DNA of 64,000 nt from Rotaria sordida. Its lineage: Eukaryota > Rotifera > Eurotatoria > Philodinida > Philodinidae. How positions within the stretch are numbered: the stretch's first letter is position 1; each line of letters opens with the position of its first letter. The DNA is taken from positions 1 through 64,000 of the forward strand of contig CAJNOL010001436.1 in the NCBI GenBank assembly GCA_905250125.1, given 5' to 3'. A program made the position numbers and the translations under genes. The notes below the pieces were generated by a model. It was not told the DNA's origin. It saw only the letters and a list, made by a program, of their open reading frames with translations, and ran no database searches. Positions 37,801-48,339 of the stretch are shown piece by piece.

Positions 37801-39285
37801 ACATATGTTAAAGTTGTTTCGTTTATAGATGAACTTGATTCTATATAAAACAAAAACAAAACTCAACATAAATAAGAAAAAAATAGATCAATGAAAGAAT
37901 TTTACCATTTATTTGTTGTTCATTTCCCGATAATTGTCGGGATCGACGTCGATTATTGGTTGTTATATCTTTTGTAGAAAGATCTTTAACTCGTTTTGTA
38001 GATGATACCGATGTTGTATCATCTTTAAATTGTGGTAATCGAGCAAATAATAATTGAACCATATCAATTAAAACATGTTCTGATGTTTTACGTAATAATT
38101 CTAAATTGAAAAACAAAAGACAAAAAAAAAGAAAGAAAAATTTTCTTAATAACAAAACGAATCAATCAATTATACCAGATAATCTTGTTTCAAAACAAAT
38201 TCGAAAACAAGATTGAAGAATTTCACATACAGTATCATTTGTCATTTGTGATCCAATTGGACTTAGTAATAATGAACGAAGAACCTATGAAAATAATTTT
38301 TTTTAATTTTATTTTAAGAATCTTTAGAAAAAAAATTTACTTGTAAAATTCTCATTAAAACAACTTCATCATCATTTGGATTCGTTCCAACAAAACGTGT
38401 ATGTGTTACAGCATTGGCAACTTTATCAATAGTTGATGCTGCTGATTCATCTAGAGTATCTTTATTGATATGAACAAAAAACAAAATAGATAAAAGAATT
38501 TTAAATAAAAACAAAATTTTCTTTTTTTTCTTATTCTACCAATCAGTCCATAGGAAAGAAATTTATTCACAGCATTTAATGCCAAACATGTTATTGGACC
38601 AGATGTTTCATCGGAACGGATAACATCAAGAAATGGTGTTAAAAATGTTAATGAATCAATATCTTGAATATCTAAATAAATTTTTTTTCATAGATTATTT
38701 ATGATTCTTTTGTTTTGTTTTCTCACTTTACCGGCAACAGAATTAAGAATAGTTTTAAGTTTTTGAAATGAATTAATCTCAGGAGATTCCTAAATAGATA
38801 AAAATTTTCATTAAAACCAAACAAAAAAACAAGAATTTCTTTTCTTTTTTATTTACTTCATATGAATGAGTAGTTGACCACCGAGTATTATTCTTTTTTG
38901 ATGATATTATTGCTTGAATTTCACCAAGAATAATATAAAGTGCATTTTTTGGTGGTTCAAATGGAGATGACATCGATGAATGATGGTATAAAGTTTGAAA
39001 AGAATCTTTTTGATGACGATAATTTTCACTCTAGAAGAAAAAATCTAAATGATCGTTCATAAAAATCCGAGGGTAAGAAAGAGATCAGCCTTCAATTTAG
39101 TCCAGTATTTACCCATGCAACGTATCCATATGGAACCAATGAAAAGATTTATTTCTCAAACGTCGCTAGTCACTTACTTTATTATTTTGGTTAAAAGCCA
39201 TTGTTGTAATCATAATATATTCGTTTAATTCGTTTTCAATGAATGGACGAATGGATTCAGCACGAAAAGAATAGTTATATGACAT
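22890..39285 (-). CDS. GBF1: Golgi Arf-GEF GBF1 (many exons)
   Basis: Loads GTP on Arf1 at the cis-Golgi and ER-Golgi intermediate, recruiting COPI. Exons by splice logic: 39285-39178, 39030-38857, 38789-38732, 38671-38540, 38459-38341, 38284-38176, 38100-37906, 34248-33918, then about 33870-33790, 33727-33593, 33540-33442, 33350-33030, 30767-30560, 30520-30320, 30258-30135, 30080-30008, 29846-29790, 29735-29305, 29067-28822, 27285-26821, 26752-25878, 24358-24005, 23940-23710, 23708-23635 and 22938-22890. DCB/HUS parts are seen in [37 protein letters not shown] and [20 protein letters not shown]. The Sec7 domain holds [18 protein letters not shown] and [17 protein letters not shown] with the catalytic Glu. 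HDS repeats include [17 protein letters not shown] and [19 protein letters not shown]. The join of the exons at 37906 and 34248 breaks frame, so a small exon is missing there; the last exon is tentative. Confidence 0.93.
23127..23403. repeat. possible short inverted-repeat element in GBF1 last intron
   Basis: AAACGACGTACTTCGGAGTA at the left and, reverse-complemented, a similar AAACGATGTACTCCAGAG at the right bracket about 275 bp inside the 0.7-kb final intron. Identity is modest and no clear target duplication is visible. Confidence 0.3.
24370..25868. other. long GBF1 intron with short coding-like patches
   Basis: A 1.5-kb intron in a gene where most introns are near 60 nt. On the + strand, 25074-25211 is open and protein-like ([20 protein letters not shown], then [18 protein letters not shown] and a stop), which suggests inserted foreign or duplicated DNA. 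An (AT)n run is at 25812-25827. Confidence 0.4.
27290..28815. other. long GBF1 intron
   Basis: About 1.5 kb between the exon ending near 28822 and the exon starting near 27285. I see no reading frame, transposon end or RNA gene in it. Confidence 0.35.
30790..33017. other. long GBF1 intron with MITE and foreign-looking patch
   Basis: About 2.2 kb. It contains the inverted-repeat element at 31544-31738. At 32860-32990 (minus strand) it also has a GC-richer open stretch, [18 protein letters not shown] then [20 protein letters not shown], that does not match GBF1 and could be a transposase N-terminus. Confidence 0.35.
31544..31738. mobile_element. MITE in GBF1 intron
   Basis: Terminal inverted repeats of about 30 bp with TGTCAACTAGACTCGACCGT at the left and the complement of TGTCAACTATATTCGACTGT at the right (three or so mismatches); both continue with a TAAAAAGAA block. 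The two halves fold on a TGCAATATCTATGCATAAGC centre. Total about 195 bp. The superfamily is unclear because I cannot read a convincing target duplication. Confidence 0.55.
34290..34850 (-). mobile_element. degraded hAT transposon remnant in GBF1 intron
   Basis: At 34525-34791 (minus strand) an 88-codon frame encodes the hAT dimerisation domain (hATC): [40 protein letters not shown] and [20 protein letters not shown] then a stop. This is the expected C-terminal end of a transposase, including the SVERLFS core. The upstream catalytic part is not found. Flanking blocks at 34415-34437 and 34802-34822 match blocks inside and near the right end of the intact hAT element at 43068-44291, so both belong to one family. 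The left end resembles that element weakly near 34291. Confidence 0.7.
35140..35630. repeat. imperfect inverted repeat in GBF1 intron
   Basis: A segment around 35145-35245 returns as reverse complement at about 35515-35625, with shared TCTACATGATGCAT, CATTAAA and AGGACTT blocks. It is probably another decayed foldback transposon; ends are not resolved. Confidence 0.4.
35631..37840. other. rest of the 3.6-kb GBF1 intron
   Basis: No reading frame or clear repeat boundary is seen. At least one small GBF1 exon may hide in the 34250-37905 interval, because the two flanking exons do not join in frame. Confidence 0.35.
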
Positions 39286-40608
39286 TCTTATTTGGTAAAT
39301 TTCATACTATACTTTATTATGAAAAAATGTTTGAACGTAAATAACTGAAGAGTGATGTGTGATTGTAAGTACGTGGATGCTTTGAAAACTGAGTCATTAT
39401 TCTTTGCCACGCTGTCGAAGTCAATACGTGTCTGATAGGTAAATACGAACGCCAAGAAAAAAGGTAGACGTCTTGTGTAAGATGGTCAAATCTTTCGCTA
39501 GTAACGCTGACACGATAAACATATTGCAAAAGTTTGCGAAAGAAGTTTAGTCATAAACTCAACAGTATAATCTGTTGGAGAAAAGAAACGTTTTGTGATT
39601 CTTTTATTGGTGAGCTGATAGAAAAAGAGAGTTTTTGAAATTTCGTGAACAAAGACAAGAGTTTTATAAGAAAAAATAATATTCTGCAAGAAGCAGACCT
39701 TAAAAATCATATGATATTTCATTCATTGTACTTCTGACGAAGACATTACTCAGTATTGTAACTTACAGTGACAACATATATTAACTAATACTTAAAGAAT
39801 CCATACGACATTATGTCTATCTCCTTCAAATACTCTTTAAATAGTCATTCTTACTGTTTTTGTTGGTTATTCTTTCGTTAATAACAAATACATGTTATTA
39901 CATTTTATTCTCTATTTCAAACATTATTGGTATCAATGTTAGTATCTGATGAATCTAAATATCCTCAAATTGAATTTAAGAAAATTTTACAATATTTATT
40001 AATTCAAGTAGTTCTTCCAGGCTTGTCAGGAATTATTCTATCTATTTAATTATAATAGTAGTCATCGTTACTATTGTACTATTTCATTTCGATTGCACGT
40101 ATTATTTTGTTCATTGGTAAGAGATCAACAGAAGAGATAACTTAAACAGTAAACATGAAAAATCACTTTAGAACAAATCATATTATACTGACAATTATAA
40201 CCATTCAAATTTCACAAGCATTGTACTATATAGATTATTTAATTTTACTCGATAAATAGAATATAACATTCCTGAATGAAGTCTGAATGTATCGATGACA
40301 ATAAAGAAAGAAACACTCTCAACCAAAACAGTAACATAAATGATAATGAGAATAATTGCAGTAATAGCGATAAGAAATCTAATGACGATGACGATCCTCT
40401 TTTAGTAAGATTCGTGGTATTGTCTTATTAATTATATTCTTTACTGAGAAAATCAAGAGAAGATTCAGAAGTACTCCGCTTTTGTCCCTCGTTCTTCATT
40501 GTTTTTTTTTTTTTTTAAGATTTGAGAAGTCTGTAAACTTTTGTTGTATACAAGTACATCTACAACACGAGCACACTATTATTCTTATATTTTCACCTAA
40601 TATGCATA
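39286..40608. other. 5' flank of GBF1
   Basis: Should contain the GBF1 promoter and 5' UTR (minus strand). No divergent gene follows. The only coding-like stretch is a short one at 40276-40404. Confidence 0.4.
40276..40404 (+). CDS. possible orphan first exon or relic
   Basis: An ATG opens 43 codons of acidic, Asn/Asp-rich sequence (MKSECIDDNKERNTLNQNSN then INDNENNCSNSDKKSNDDDD and PLL) that ends exactly at a GTAAGA donor-like site. No next exon can be seen downstream. It could be a low-complexity relic or chance. Confidence 0.2.
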
Positions 40609-40858
40609 CACTGTAAAAAAAAACACCTGTAGAATAACAAATCCTACGAAAAGATTTTATTAACTGCATAAACCGTTCATTAAACTTTCATAAATCTTTC
40701 AAGGGATTATTATACATTGCATTTTCATAAACTCTTGAAGATTTTATGAAAAAACACTATAAAACTGTGAAAAATTTTATTCTTTTCATGACTGTACAAG
40801 GATTTATGAGATTAATAAACCATTTTCGTAGGATTTGTTATTCTTCAGTTTTTTACGA
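40609..40858. mobile_element. TA-flanked MITE (Tc1/mariner-like)
   Basis: A 250-bp foldback unit. The left arm CACTGTAAAAAAAAACACC continues with AGAATAACAAATCCTACG; the right arm reverse-complemented reads TCGTAAAAAACTGAAGAATA then ACAAATCCTACG. A TA dinucleotide flanks each end (40607-40608 and 40859-40860). The centre carries ATTTTATGA/TTTCATAAA repeats. It has no coding capacity. Confidence 0.6.
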
Positions 40859-43059
40859 TATACCAAGAAGTGTCTTTTTGAAATAAAACTCAGTTATCAA
40901 TTTGTCAATGTATTTCATTATTAAATTTTATTCAAATCAAATTAAAAGTTTTCAGAATAATAATTTTCTTAATTTTTTCGCAACATTAGTCATCATTTTT
41001 CCTTAAACTACTTATCACTAATATAACGACATTTGAAATATTGATCAAATTATGGAATCTGTTCGATTCATTAGTCGTAAAATAGATGTTACTTATTGTT
41101 TTTGTCTGCTTCATTTAACTATATCTATGTGAATCATTGTGATTTGCATATGATATTTGTGCAAAAGCAATATAGGTTCGACATAGCTAAGATTATGTAC
41201 TGGATAAGTTCAGCAAGCCTTGTAGACTCTTTACTGATGAAAATCAGACTATGTATGTGTCATATTCTAAAATTTATTGTGTAATACGAAAGGAGAGTGA
41301 TACTTTGAATTTGCGTATTGTCACAGTAGGAATAAATAGGAAAGTCAAGGGAATTAATTAAGTTATTCATGCTACATACTATTTCATATTAGTGAAACTT
41401 TATCTAAATCGTGTTTCCATTAGTTTTGGTAGTTTTATTTGATTTTTCCAAAGTCTTGGAAGTTGATTATTTTCATTTAGTTTAATAAAACAATAGTTAC
41501 TCAATTGAGAAATATAGTTATTATTTTATTGATCTTGCATCTTGTCCTAAAATTTGACAAATTTCAGAAATTAATGACATGGAACTGTTTCACACTGATA
41601 GTTCATTAATGACAAAATTATTTCATCATGAAGATTGTTCTAAATGAAAGGGATCTCTTTAATTTAAATGTGCACAAAATATCACACAAATTCAATTGAA
41701 TTTTGTCTAGATAATTAAACTTTACTATTAAGTTTATTTCATGTAAATTTATGAAAAAAAAACGATATGAATTAATGAAGAATTCAACGGTCTAACTAAC
41801 CATATATCAATGAAAAAATTTCAATATTTAGATAACTAAAATTTCCTTGAAGAAAAACCAAATCAATTCTATAACAAAAATGTATGTAAAAAGTGTTGAG
41901 AAAATCAATAGATTTATAGTGACAAATATATTATAAAATAGAATAACGTTTATTCTATTAATTTATGCAAAACAAAATATAGGAAAATTTCACAACATAG
42001 ATAGATAGTGATTACTAAAGAAATGAACTAAGCAATAATCTTAAATTTACAGGAAATCAAAAACTATCCTCTGGTTGCTTACCGAAACTTCGCAAACTTT
42101 TTAGATTAGATATAATAAATAAGCAACAATGGAACAAATATGATTCGATAGTGTAATTCTAATACCAATATATCCAAACATATTAAAATAGACTAACTTC
42201 AAAAGTTTTACAGAGATACAGCAAAATGAACAAAACTATTAAAACAAATCATGTAAGTGACGTCTATTTCGTATGATTGTATCAATGGTACAAGTTTCTA
42301 TTGCAGTTCGAACAAAGAATAGCATTTTGGATTTCTCATTTTTCTTTTCAAATATTTCGATAAGTTTATTAAATGTGTCTATGTCTATCAATGTTATAAC
42401 CACAATAGTTCTAATGATAAACAATGTCACGTTCCCTGTAACTATAAAATCAACACTTCCAGTCAGGTGTCGTAGAATTCGGGCCGCACGATTAATGCAT
42501 TAGAACTACCCTTCAAGGCTTTTGCGAAATTGCTAAGATAGTTTATTCAACCCATCCTAAAAGATCTAAAATAGCCACTGAAAAACGTCGATGAAATTCG
42601 AAATGCCGCGGGATCAATGATTTTAGTGCTTGAATCCGTGGATTTATGGCGGAAAACTGCAGGAAAGACGCTGTTTCCAGACTAGCATACTTTAGAAAAA
42701 AGTAGGAAGTTGGAAGCAAGAATCTGAGAATCAGAATTCGTGACTGACTATGCCCGGTTACGATTGGTTCTGACTAGAACTGGAAAAACCCAGCCACTAG
42801 ATAGAAACACCAGATTCCTGCTTCCAAGTTCCTACTACTTTTCGAAATATCTCTGCCTGAACTAGCCGTACTACATTCATCTTGATGTTAATAAATGTGC
42901 ACTTGAATGAAATAATCAATTTGTTTCATATGCTTGTTCTATGATGAAAATGATAGTGTTTGGGATTGTGATAGAGCATTTTAGATAAAGGTATTTATAG
43001 CAAGAAATACTCAATAGTCATACTAAAAATTACCTAGATGGTGATGAAACGTGCGAAGC
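40859..43059. other. gene-free AT-rich stretch
   Basis: About 2.2 kb with no supported gene. The segment at 42480-42840 is distinctly more GC-rich than its surroundings, yet no frame, inverted repeat or family is recognised there. Confidence 0.35.
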
Positions 43060-43067
43060 TTTCCTAC

Positions 43068-44291
43068 CAGAGAACGTCACAGGACGGTTTTTTTTTGTCC
43101 TACCCTGCATTTTGCAGGACATTTTCAAATATTATTCTGCTTTTCAGGACGGATTGCAGGACGTAAAAATTTTCGTCCTGCGTCCTGCCTACAGAGCGAC
43201 TTTTTGTCCTGCAAGTTTTAAAAAAGGTAAAGTATTGTGTAAATGTGAGATATGATGTCAAGTATCATACAAATGCTCTTTATATAAAAATCATTTATAA
43301 TGATTCTATTAAATAATCTAATCAGATTCTTTCTGATAGACGTGAAATGAAATGAACAAAAAGTATTTGAGATTTGTAAGAAAAAAGAATCGTAAGATAA
43401 TTATATTGATAAAGAGTTTACTATCTCATTGATACTAAAATGAGATACAACATCAAAAAATGAAAGTATTGTTTACATGAAAAAACACAAAATAATGTGT
43501 TAGAAAACCTCAAGTCACGTTTTGCAATAGAAATGAAATGAATAGAAAATAGTACTGAGATGCATTAGATGAATAGAAGAATATCAGAAGAAGCATTAAG
43601 ATACAAAGATAGACTATCAATCGAGTCGACAAAAACTGCTTCATCAATTGTTGATTCTATTGACACTGCAGGTGAAATAGTTATAGTTGATTGAAGTCCA
43701 TATTCTTCTGGTTGAGGTGAAGATATTGAAACTGGATCATTATTTGAATTCATCGAATGAGAACAAATATGAAAATATGTAAAAATCAACTCCAATTGTT
43801 AGGTGAAATATTTCGAATATAAATGCTTCTATTATTTTAGTCTTATTACTTGAAACTCTTGTTCCTTTGTGATCAACAAACACCAATCAGAAAAAAAATA
43901 AAAATTATGCGATAGTTTTCGCGAAAATTTGAAAAACCCCTATTATTACTAATAACAATATACGTACGACAAAAGCAGAAATTATGTCTAAGAAGTGTTG
44001 ATTTTATTTAATTTTCCATGTTATAACTGCTCATCGCTCTACAATTCATAAGTAAATACTTTATAAAAATCGTTATGAACCCCAAATTCTTTGTGTAGCT
44101 GATTGATTTCTGTGCTGTTTTTCATACCGTCCTGCAAGACTAATAAGTGACCCTGCAGATCCTGCATCTAAAAAAAGGTTGTCCTGCTTCCGCATTGGGG
44201 TAAGAAATGCAGGACAAAATCGAAAAAGTGCAGTACAGGGCAGGGCCTGCGTCCTGCAGGCAGGATGATGCAGGTCCTGTGATGTTCTCTG
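43068..44291. mobile_element. non-autonomous hAT element with 8-bp target duplication
   Basis: Ends are CAGAGAACGTCACAGGAC at the left and the complement of CAGAGAACATCACAGGAC at the right (17 of 18 identical). The perfect 8-bp duplication TTTCCTAC sits at 43060-43067 and 44292-44299. An 8-bp duplication and CAG ends are diagnostic of the hAT superfamily. Subterminal regions (43080-43220 and 44120-44280) are packed with short GTCCTGC/GCAGGAC motifs in both directions, as expected for hAT transposase binding sites. A 76-codon minus-strand frame at 43565-43795 (SSPQPEEYGLQSTITISPAV) is not a transposase. Length is 1224 bp. Confidence 0.9.
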
Positions 44292-44773
44292 TTTCCTACA
44301 AATGTTAGTAAATAGTTACATCACAGAGAACGGTTTTTTTTCACAAACGACGCAACTTTTATGTCGACCGAATAGATAAGAAAAATTAAACGCTAGAAAA
44401 AATGTTAATAAGGTATTTGTTAAAGGTTTCGTTGAAATGAAAATGAACATGGATAAGAATATCTGAATAATTTCAAATAGAAACTCTAGAAAATAGTTTT
44501 TCAAATATTTGGACAAGAATGAATTCAGATATTTTAATTAAAGCTGGTCATTTTGAATAGCTACTGTATATGAAATAAAACTTTAATAGAAATTGAATGA
44601 AACTATAGAAAACTCATGTAAATCGCTTGGACTATTTGAGAACCATTCATGTTCGATTTTTCGATTAGCCTTTTTCAACATTCTGTATTATCAATGAAAC
44701 TCGATTGATTACTATGATTTCTCATTGTCAATAAAGAAAATTCTATTTAATTTTGTTAATATTAGTCGAGGTT

Positions 44774-45177
44774 TAGTGGTCAGCGTGATTGACATTTTTA
44801 GTCACGATCACGATCATGACGACAAAAAAGTTTTTTAATCACGCACGATCACGGCTTTAATTTGTACATAGAAATTAAAAATACTAAAAGAGCTTTTACT
44901 ATTCAATAGTGCCATCTATATCGTTTTCATACTTTTTCTCAGCTTTGTTTTATTACTACTCTTCATTAAATCATGTGTTTTCTTTTTGTTTTTTTTTCTT
45001 ATAAGTAGAAGATGAACTATTAGATATTTTATGGTTTACATGTGAACATGGTGTTTCTGAATAAATATTGAAGATTTTGCATGTATATGCCAAAGTTAGG
45101 TTTGGGAAATTTTAGTTTCGATCACGATCACGACGACAAACAAAGTTTCTAATCACGCACGATCACGCAGACCACTA
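44774..45177. mobile_element. hAT-type MITE with 8-bp target duplication
   Basis: The 404-bp unit begins TAGTGGTCAGCGTGAT and ends with the complement of TAGTGGTCTGCGTGAT. The flanking 8-bp duplication TCGAGGTT is perfect (44766-44773 and 45178-45185). Both subterminal zones carry repeated CACGATCACGA motifs. There is no coding capacity. Confidence 0.88.
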
Positions 45178-45185
45178 TCGAGGTT

Positions 45186-45569
45186 ATATGATTAGATTTT
45201 TAGTAATAAAACGATAATTATACTTCGTATTCATTTTCATTTGTTTATGATCTTTTCGTTTTGCTTTCAACCTGTTATTTATCTTTTTTTGTATATAGAC
45301 TGTGGAAGATTTGTAGAAAATCTTGAATTTGTTGAAAAATATTAAACTTTATTTATTGTGTGATTCAATCGATGATTTAAAAACTATATATTGTTACCTA
45401 TTTTTTGATATTCGTCCCAGTGTTCATAGCGTCATCATCACATGTGTATTGTTTGTTGTTGTTTTTCTCACAGATCAATCATGTGCAATTACATATTACT
45501 TTAACGCTATGTAACTGGACCTATATAAGTAACCACAAAAAGGAAACTACAGTATATATAATAGTGAAA
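45186..45569. other. spacer
   Basis: Between the hAT MITE and the F-box relic. No gene or repeat is supported. Confidence 0.35.
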
Positions 45570-45680
45570 ATGTCAATTGCATTTGTGATTGGTTTAGAAT
45601 TATGCAACAGTGAATTTTTGCTTGATACATTAGACTGTCTTGATGTATATATAGATTATATTCAACATTTGATAGATTAA
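45570..45680 (+). pseudogene. F-box gene relic
   Basis: From the ATG at 45570 the frame reads LELCNSEFLLDTLDCLDVYI then DYIQHLID and a stop. This matches the pattern of the rotifer F-box (compare LELLSNELLLDIFEYLDAYN of the gene at 10657-11712) in spacing of Leu, Glu, Asp and the LD-Y end, with a deletion in the middle. The stop and the absence of a downstream frame show that it is dead. Confidence 0.45.
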
Positions 45681-46110
45681 ATCATTGTTTGTTATAGTCG
45701 TATGCGATCATGTCAGTTACATGTATTATCTAATGATGGGCAAACAAATGACTACATTAGATAAACAATATTATCCAACAAATGAAATCTTAACAATTCG
45801 TATATTAAAATTTTAATGATAAAATTTAATATAAAAAAATGAAGATCATCATATTGCTGTATATGATTCTCATCAAATAAATCAAATATTATTCTCATGT
45901 CATTCAAACTGCTCGAAAACTGACGCTTAACCGCGGTTCTCCAGCTGAATTTTTTTTCGTATCACAATGGATCAGAGATTTTTGTACTTTTACAAAATTG
46001 ATAAATTTTGACCGAAATTACGTTCTCTCTATATTGTCAATGCGCTGAAGTCGCCTGTACCAGTCACATCGCTCATATTCGCATGGTTTTCGAGTTTGAG
46101 TTTTTGTTAA

Positions 46111-46866
46111 TCCTTTGAGTCCCGACTTTTTTTTGCAAAAATCGAAATTTTGTATAACAAATGTTTAAATATGATTTTTATTTATTTTACGAAGAAATTA
46201 CATTTCTACATAAAAAAAAAAATTAGTAATTCATCTTCGTATGATAGTCTTTAAAGCAATCAACAATACAGAGAGGTACATTACAGTCAGGATACATTTT
46301 CTATCATATCGCATATTATGAATTTTTGATGGATATTTTCATAGATAGTCAACCACAAAAGACATGAGATTCTCAGAAGATTGTTTCGTCTGTAAAACTT
46401 CGTAGAGCTCGTTGCGCTGATCATTTCGAGAAAAAAATATTCAAATTTAACCAATGAATGACGGTGTCAAGATCAAAATGCTCAAACACGTAAACTACCA
46501 CTCAGCAGAAGTCAGGAATAGCGGAAGGTTTAGAGTATTTTGATCTTGGCTGCATCATTTATTGAGTAAATTTGAATATTTTTTTACCAAAACGATCAAT
46601 GCAACGAACTCTACAAAGTTCTACAGATAAAACAATTTTATGAGAACCTCATGTCTTTTGTGATTGACTATGTATGGAAATATCCATCAAAAATACGATT
46701 CGCAAGCATTTTGTTATTGGTAAATAGATTTGTAGTATGATGTTATGGTTCTAGTTCGCCAGCTAACAGGTAAAACGCCTTTCTAAATAATCAAAGAATA
46801 TGCAAGTGACGTAGTTATTCAGTGACTACAATCTGACGTATTTATACGTCGCCTGGACTCAAATAG
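46111..46866. mobile_element. candidate piggyBac-like foldback element
   Basis: TTAA at 46107-46110 and 46867-46870 flank ends that share TTTGAGTCC in inverted orientation (left TCCTTTGAGTCC, right complement CTATTTGAGTCC). Inside, long inverted arms at about 46310-46480 and 46545-46715 match, including the GATGGATATTTTCATA-type and GACATGAGATTCTC-type blocks. It has no transposase. The terminal match is short, so the superfamily call is less firm than for 20754-21794. Confidence 0.5.
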
Positions 46867-46949
46867 TTAATATGATTATTTGACAACAACTATGATTAAA
46901 TTGTATTTTTTTATTATATTTTTTAGTTTGTCTATGTTTCTTTTTAAAG

Positions 46950-47121
46950 ACTAAAATTGAAAATGAAGCTCGTACATTGATTTGTTTCGTTTATGAAAAT
47001 AATCGATATCTTCTTCGTGTTGGTGTAATTAAACTATATAGTTTTCAATATTTTGTTAAAACAATCGACAAGTCGTTTTTATCATATTTAGTTTTTTTTT
47101 CTTTGTATTTAATAAAAAATT
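46950..47121 (+). pseudogene. short coding-like relic
   Basis: The frame reads TKIENEARTLICFVYENNRY then LLRVGVIKLYSFQYFVK before sliding into T-rich sequence. The first 33 residues look protein-like, but no start, splice site or family is evident. Confidence 0.2.
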
Positions 47122-47426
47122 AATATTATTAGTAAGTCAAATTAAATTTTTACAATAATGAATGAAAAAATAACAGGCAAAAGAGAATCAAAATTAATTT
47201 CAATTATGAAAGATGTTTGTACATTTAGTAGATCATTTCATTTTGATTATGTATCATTTCATAAAATATTGATATGTATAACACTATATTATCAACAATA
47301 GTTGATTAGTACACATACTAAACCAATATCAATGATTGAATTTGGTTCAACATAATTAAAAAATCTACAAAGCTTTCAACATTCGACTGTGTAGCTTCCT
47401 AATTACGAACATAAATTAAGCCAATT

Positions 47427-47513
47427 AACACATCAGTGATCGCAATTTGGAACAGAGAATTAACGTTATTCTCTTTTTTTTTCCGTTTCCAAATTGCGAT
47501 CACTGATGTATTA
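47427..47513. repeat. perfect-stem hairpin
   Basis: ACATCAGTGATCGCAATTTG and its continuation GAA return as complement after about 35 bases. The stem is near perfect over some 25 bp and ends close to 47427 and 47513. It could be a minimal MITE, a stem-loop RNA source or a terminator-like fold. Confidence 0.5.
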
Positions 47514-47763
47514 CTTTTCTTCATTTTTGTTCACAATTAGTACATAACCTTCGACTGATAGTTTATCATCACCAGATCGATCACATGTTCATCAGCATTT
47601 ATTCAATCTTTTAAATGCAAGCAATGAAAAACAGAATTGTTTTCTTTTTAATTAGTTTTTATTTTCTAGGTCAGAAAAGAAATGAAATGAAGAATTATAC
47701 ATCTACCGTGACCCGACAGTTAAGCCTCCCGACAGTTGAGCTCCCGACAGTTGAGCTCCCGAC

Positions 47764-48185
47764 TAGTGTCCGGCGTGACCAAAAAGTCGTGACCAAAGAA
47801 AAAAAAAGTTTTTCGATTATAGTTTCAATAGTACATGTGAGAACCGAAGCCTATTTATCTATTCTTGTTCAGAATTTTTTTCTCTTCAAAATAGTATATA
47901 AAACTCAAAGAATTCGATGATCCATAACAGAGAAAATTGCATCACATTAGTCGTGACCAGTTTTGGTCACGGTCAGTCACGACATTTTCTGGTCACGACT
48001 AATGTGATGCAATTTTCTCTGTTATGGATCATCGAATTCCTTGAGTTTTATATACCATTTTGAAGAGAAAACAATTCTGAACAAGAATAGATAAATAGGC
48101 TTCGGTTCTCACATGTACTATTGAAACTATAATCGAAAAACTTTTTTTTTCTTTGGTCACGACTTTTTGGTCACGCCGGACACTA
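47764..48185. mobile_element. near-perfect palindromic hAT MITE nested in the Mutator-like arm
   Basis: The 422-bp unit starts TAGTGTCCGGCGTGACC and ends with the exact complement. The 8-bp duplication CTCCCGAC flanks it (47756-47763 and 48186-48193), cut from the GAGCTCCCGACAGTT repeat of the host element. The two halves are almost perfectly complementary over about 200 bp, broken by a short GGTCACGGTCAGTCACGAC centre. It therefore inserted after the outer element formed and is young. Confidence 0.92.
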
Positions 48186-48339
48186 CTCCCGACATTTGAG
48201 CCTCATATTAAATAAAATTAATTAATACAAAAAAACATTTTTATTTGAATAAATTTAACAGCTACCCATGTAAAAAAATTTTCTTCAAAAAATCACGAAA
48301 TAATCGATTAAAGATCGATTATAATCATACGATTTTAAC

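Noticed and set aside
42239..42503. Overlapping frames on both strands
   Set aside because: Ile/Val-rich AT-driven frames of similar length on both strands, with no domain or splice support.
47615..47920. 101-codon plus-strand frame with repeated LPTVE
   Set aside because: The repeat is translation of the GAGCTCCCGACAGTT transposon-end units and runs into the hAT MITE.
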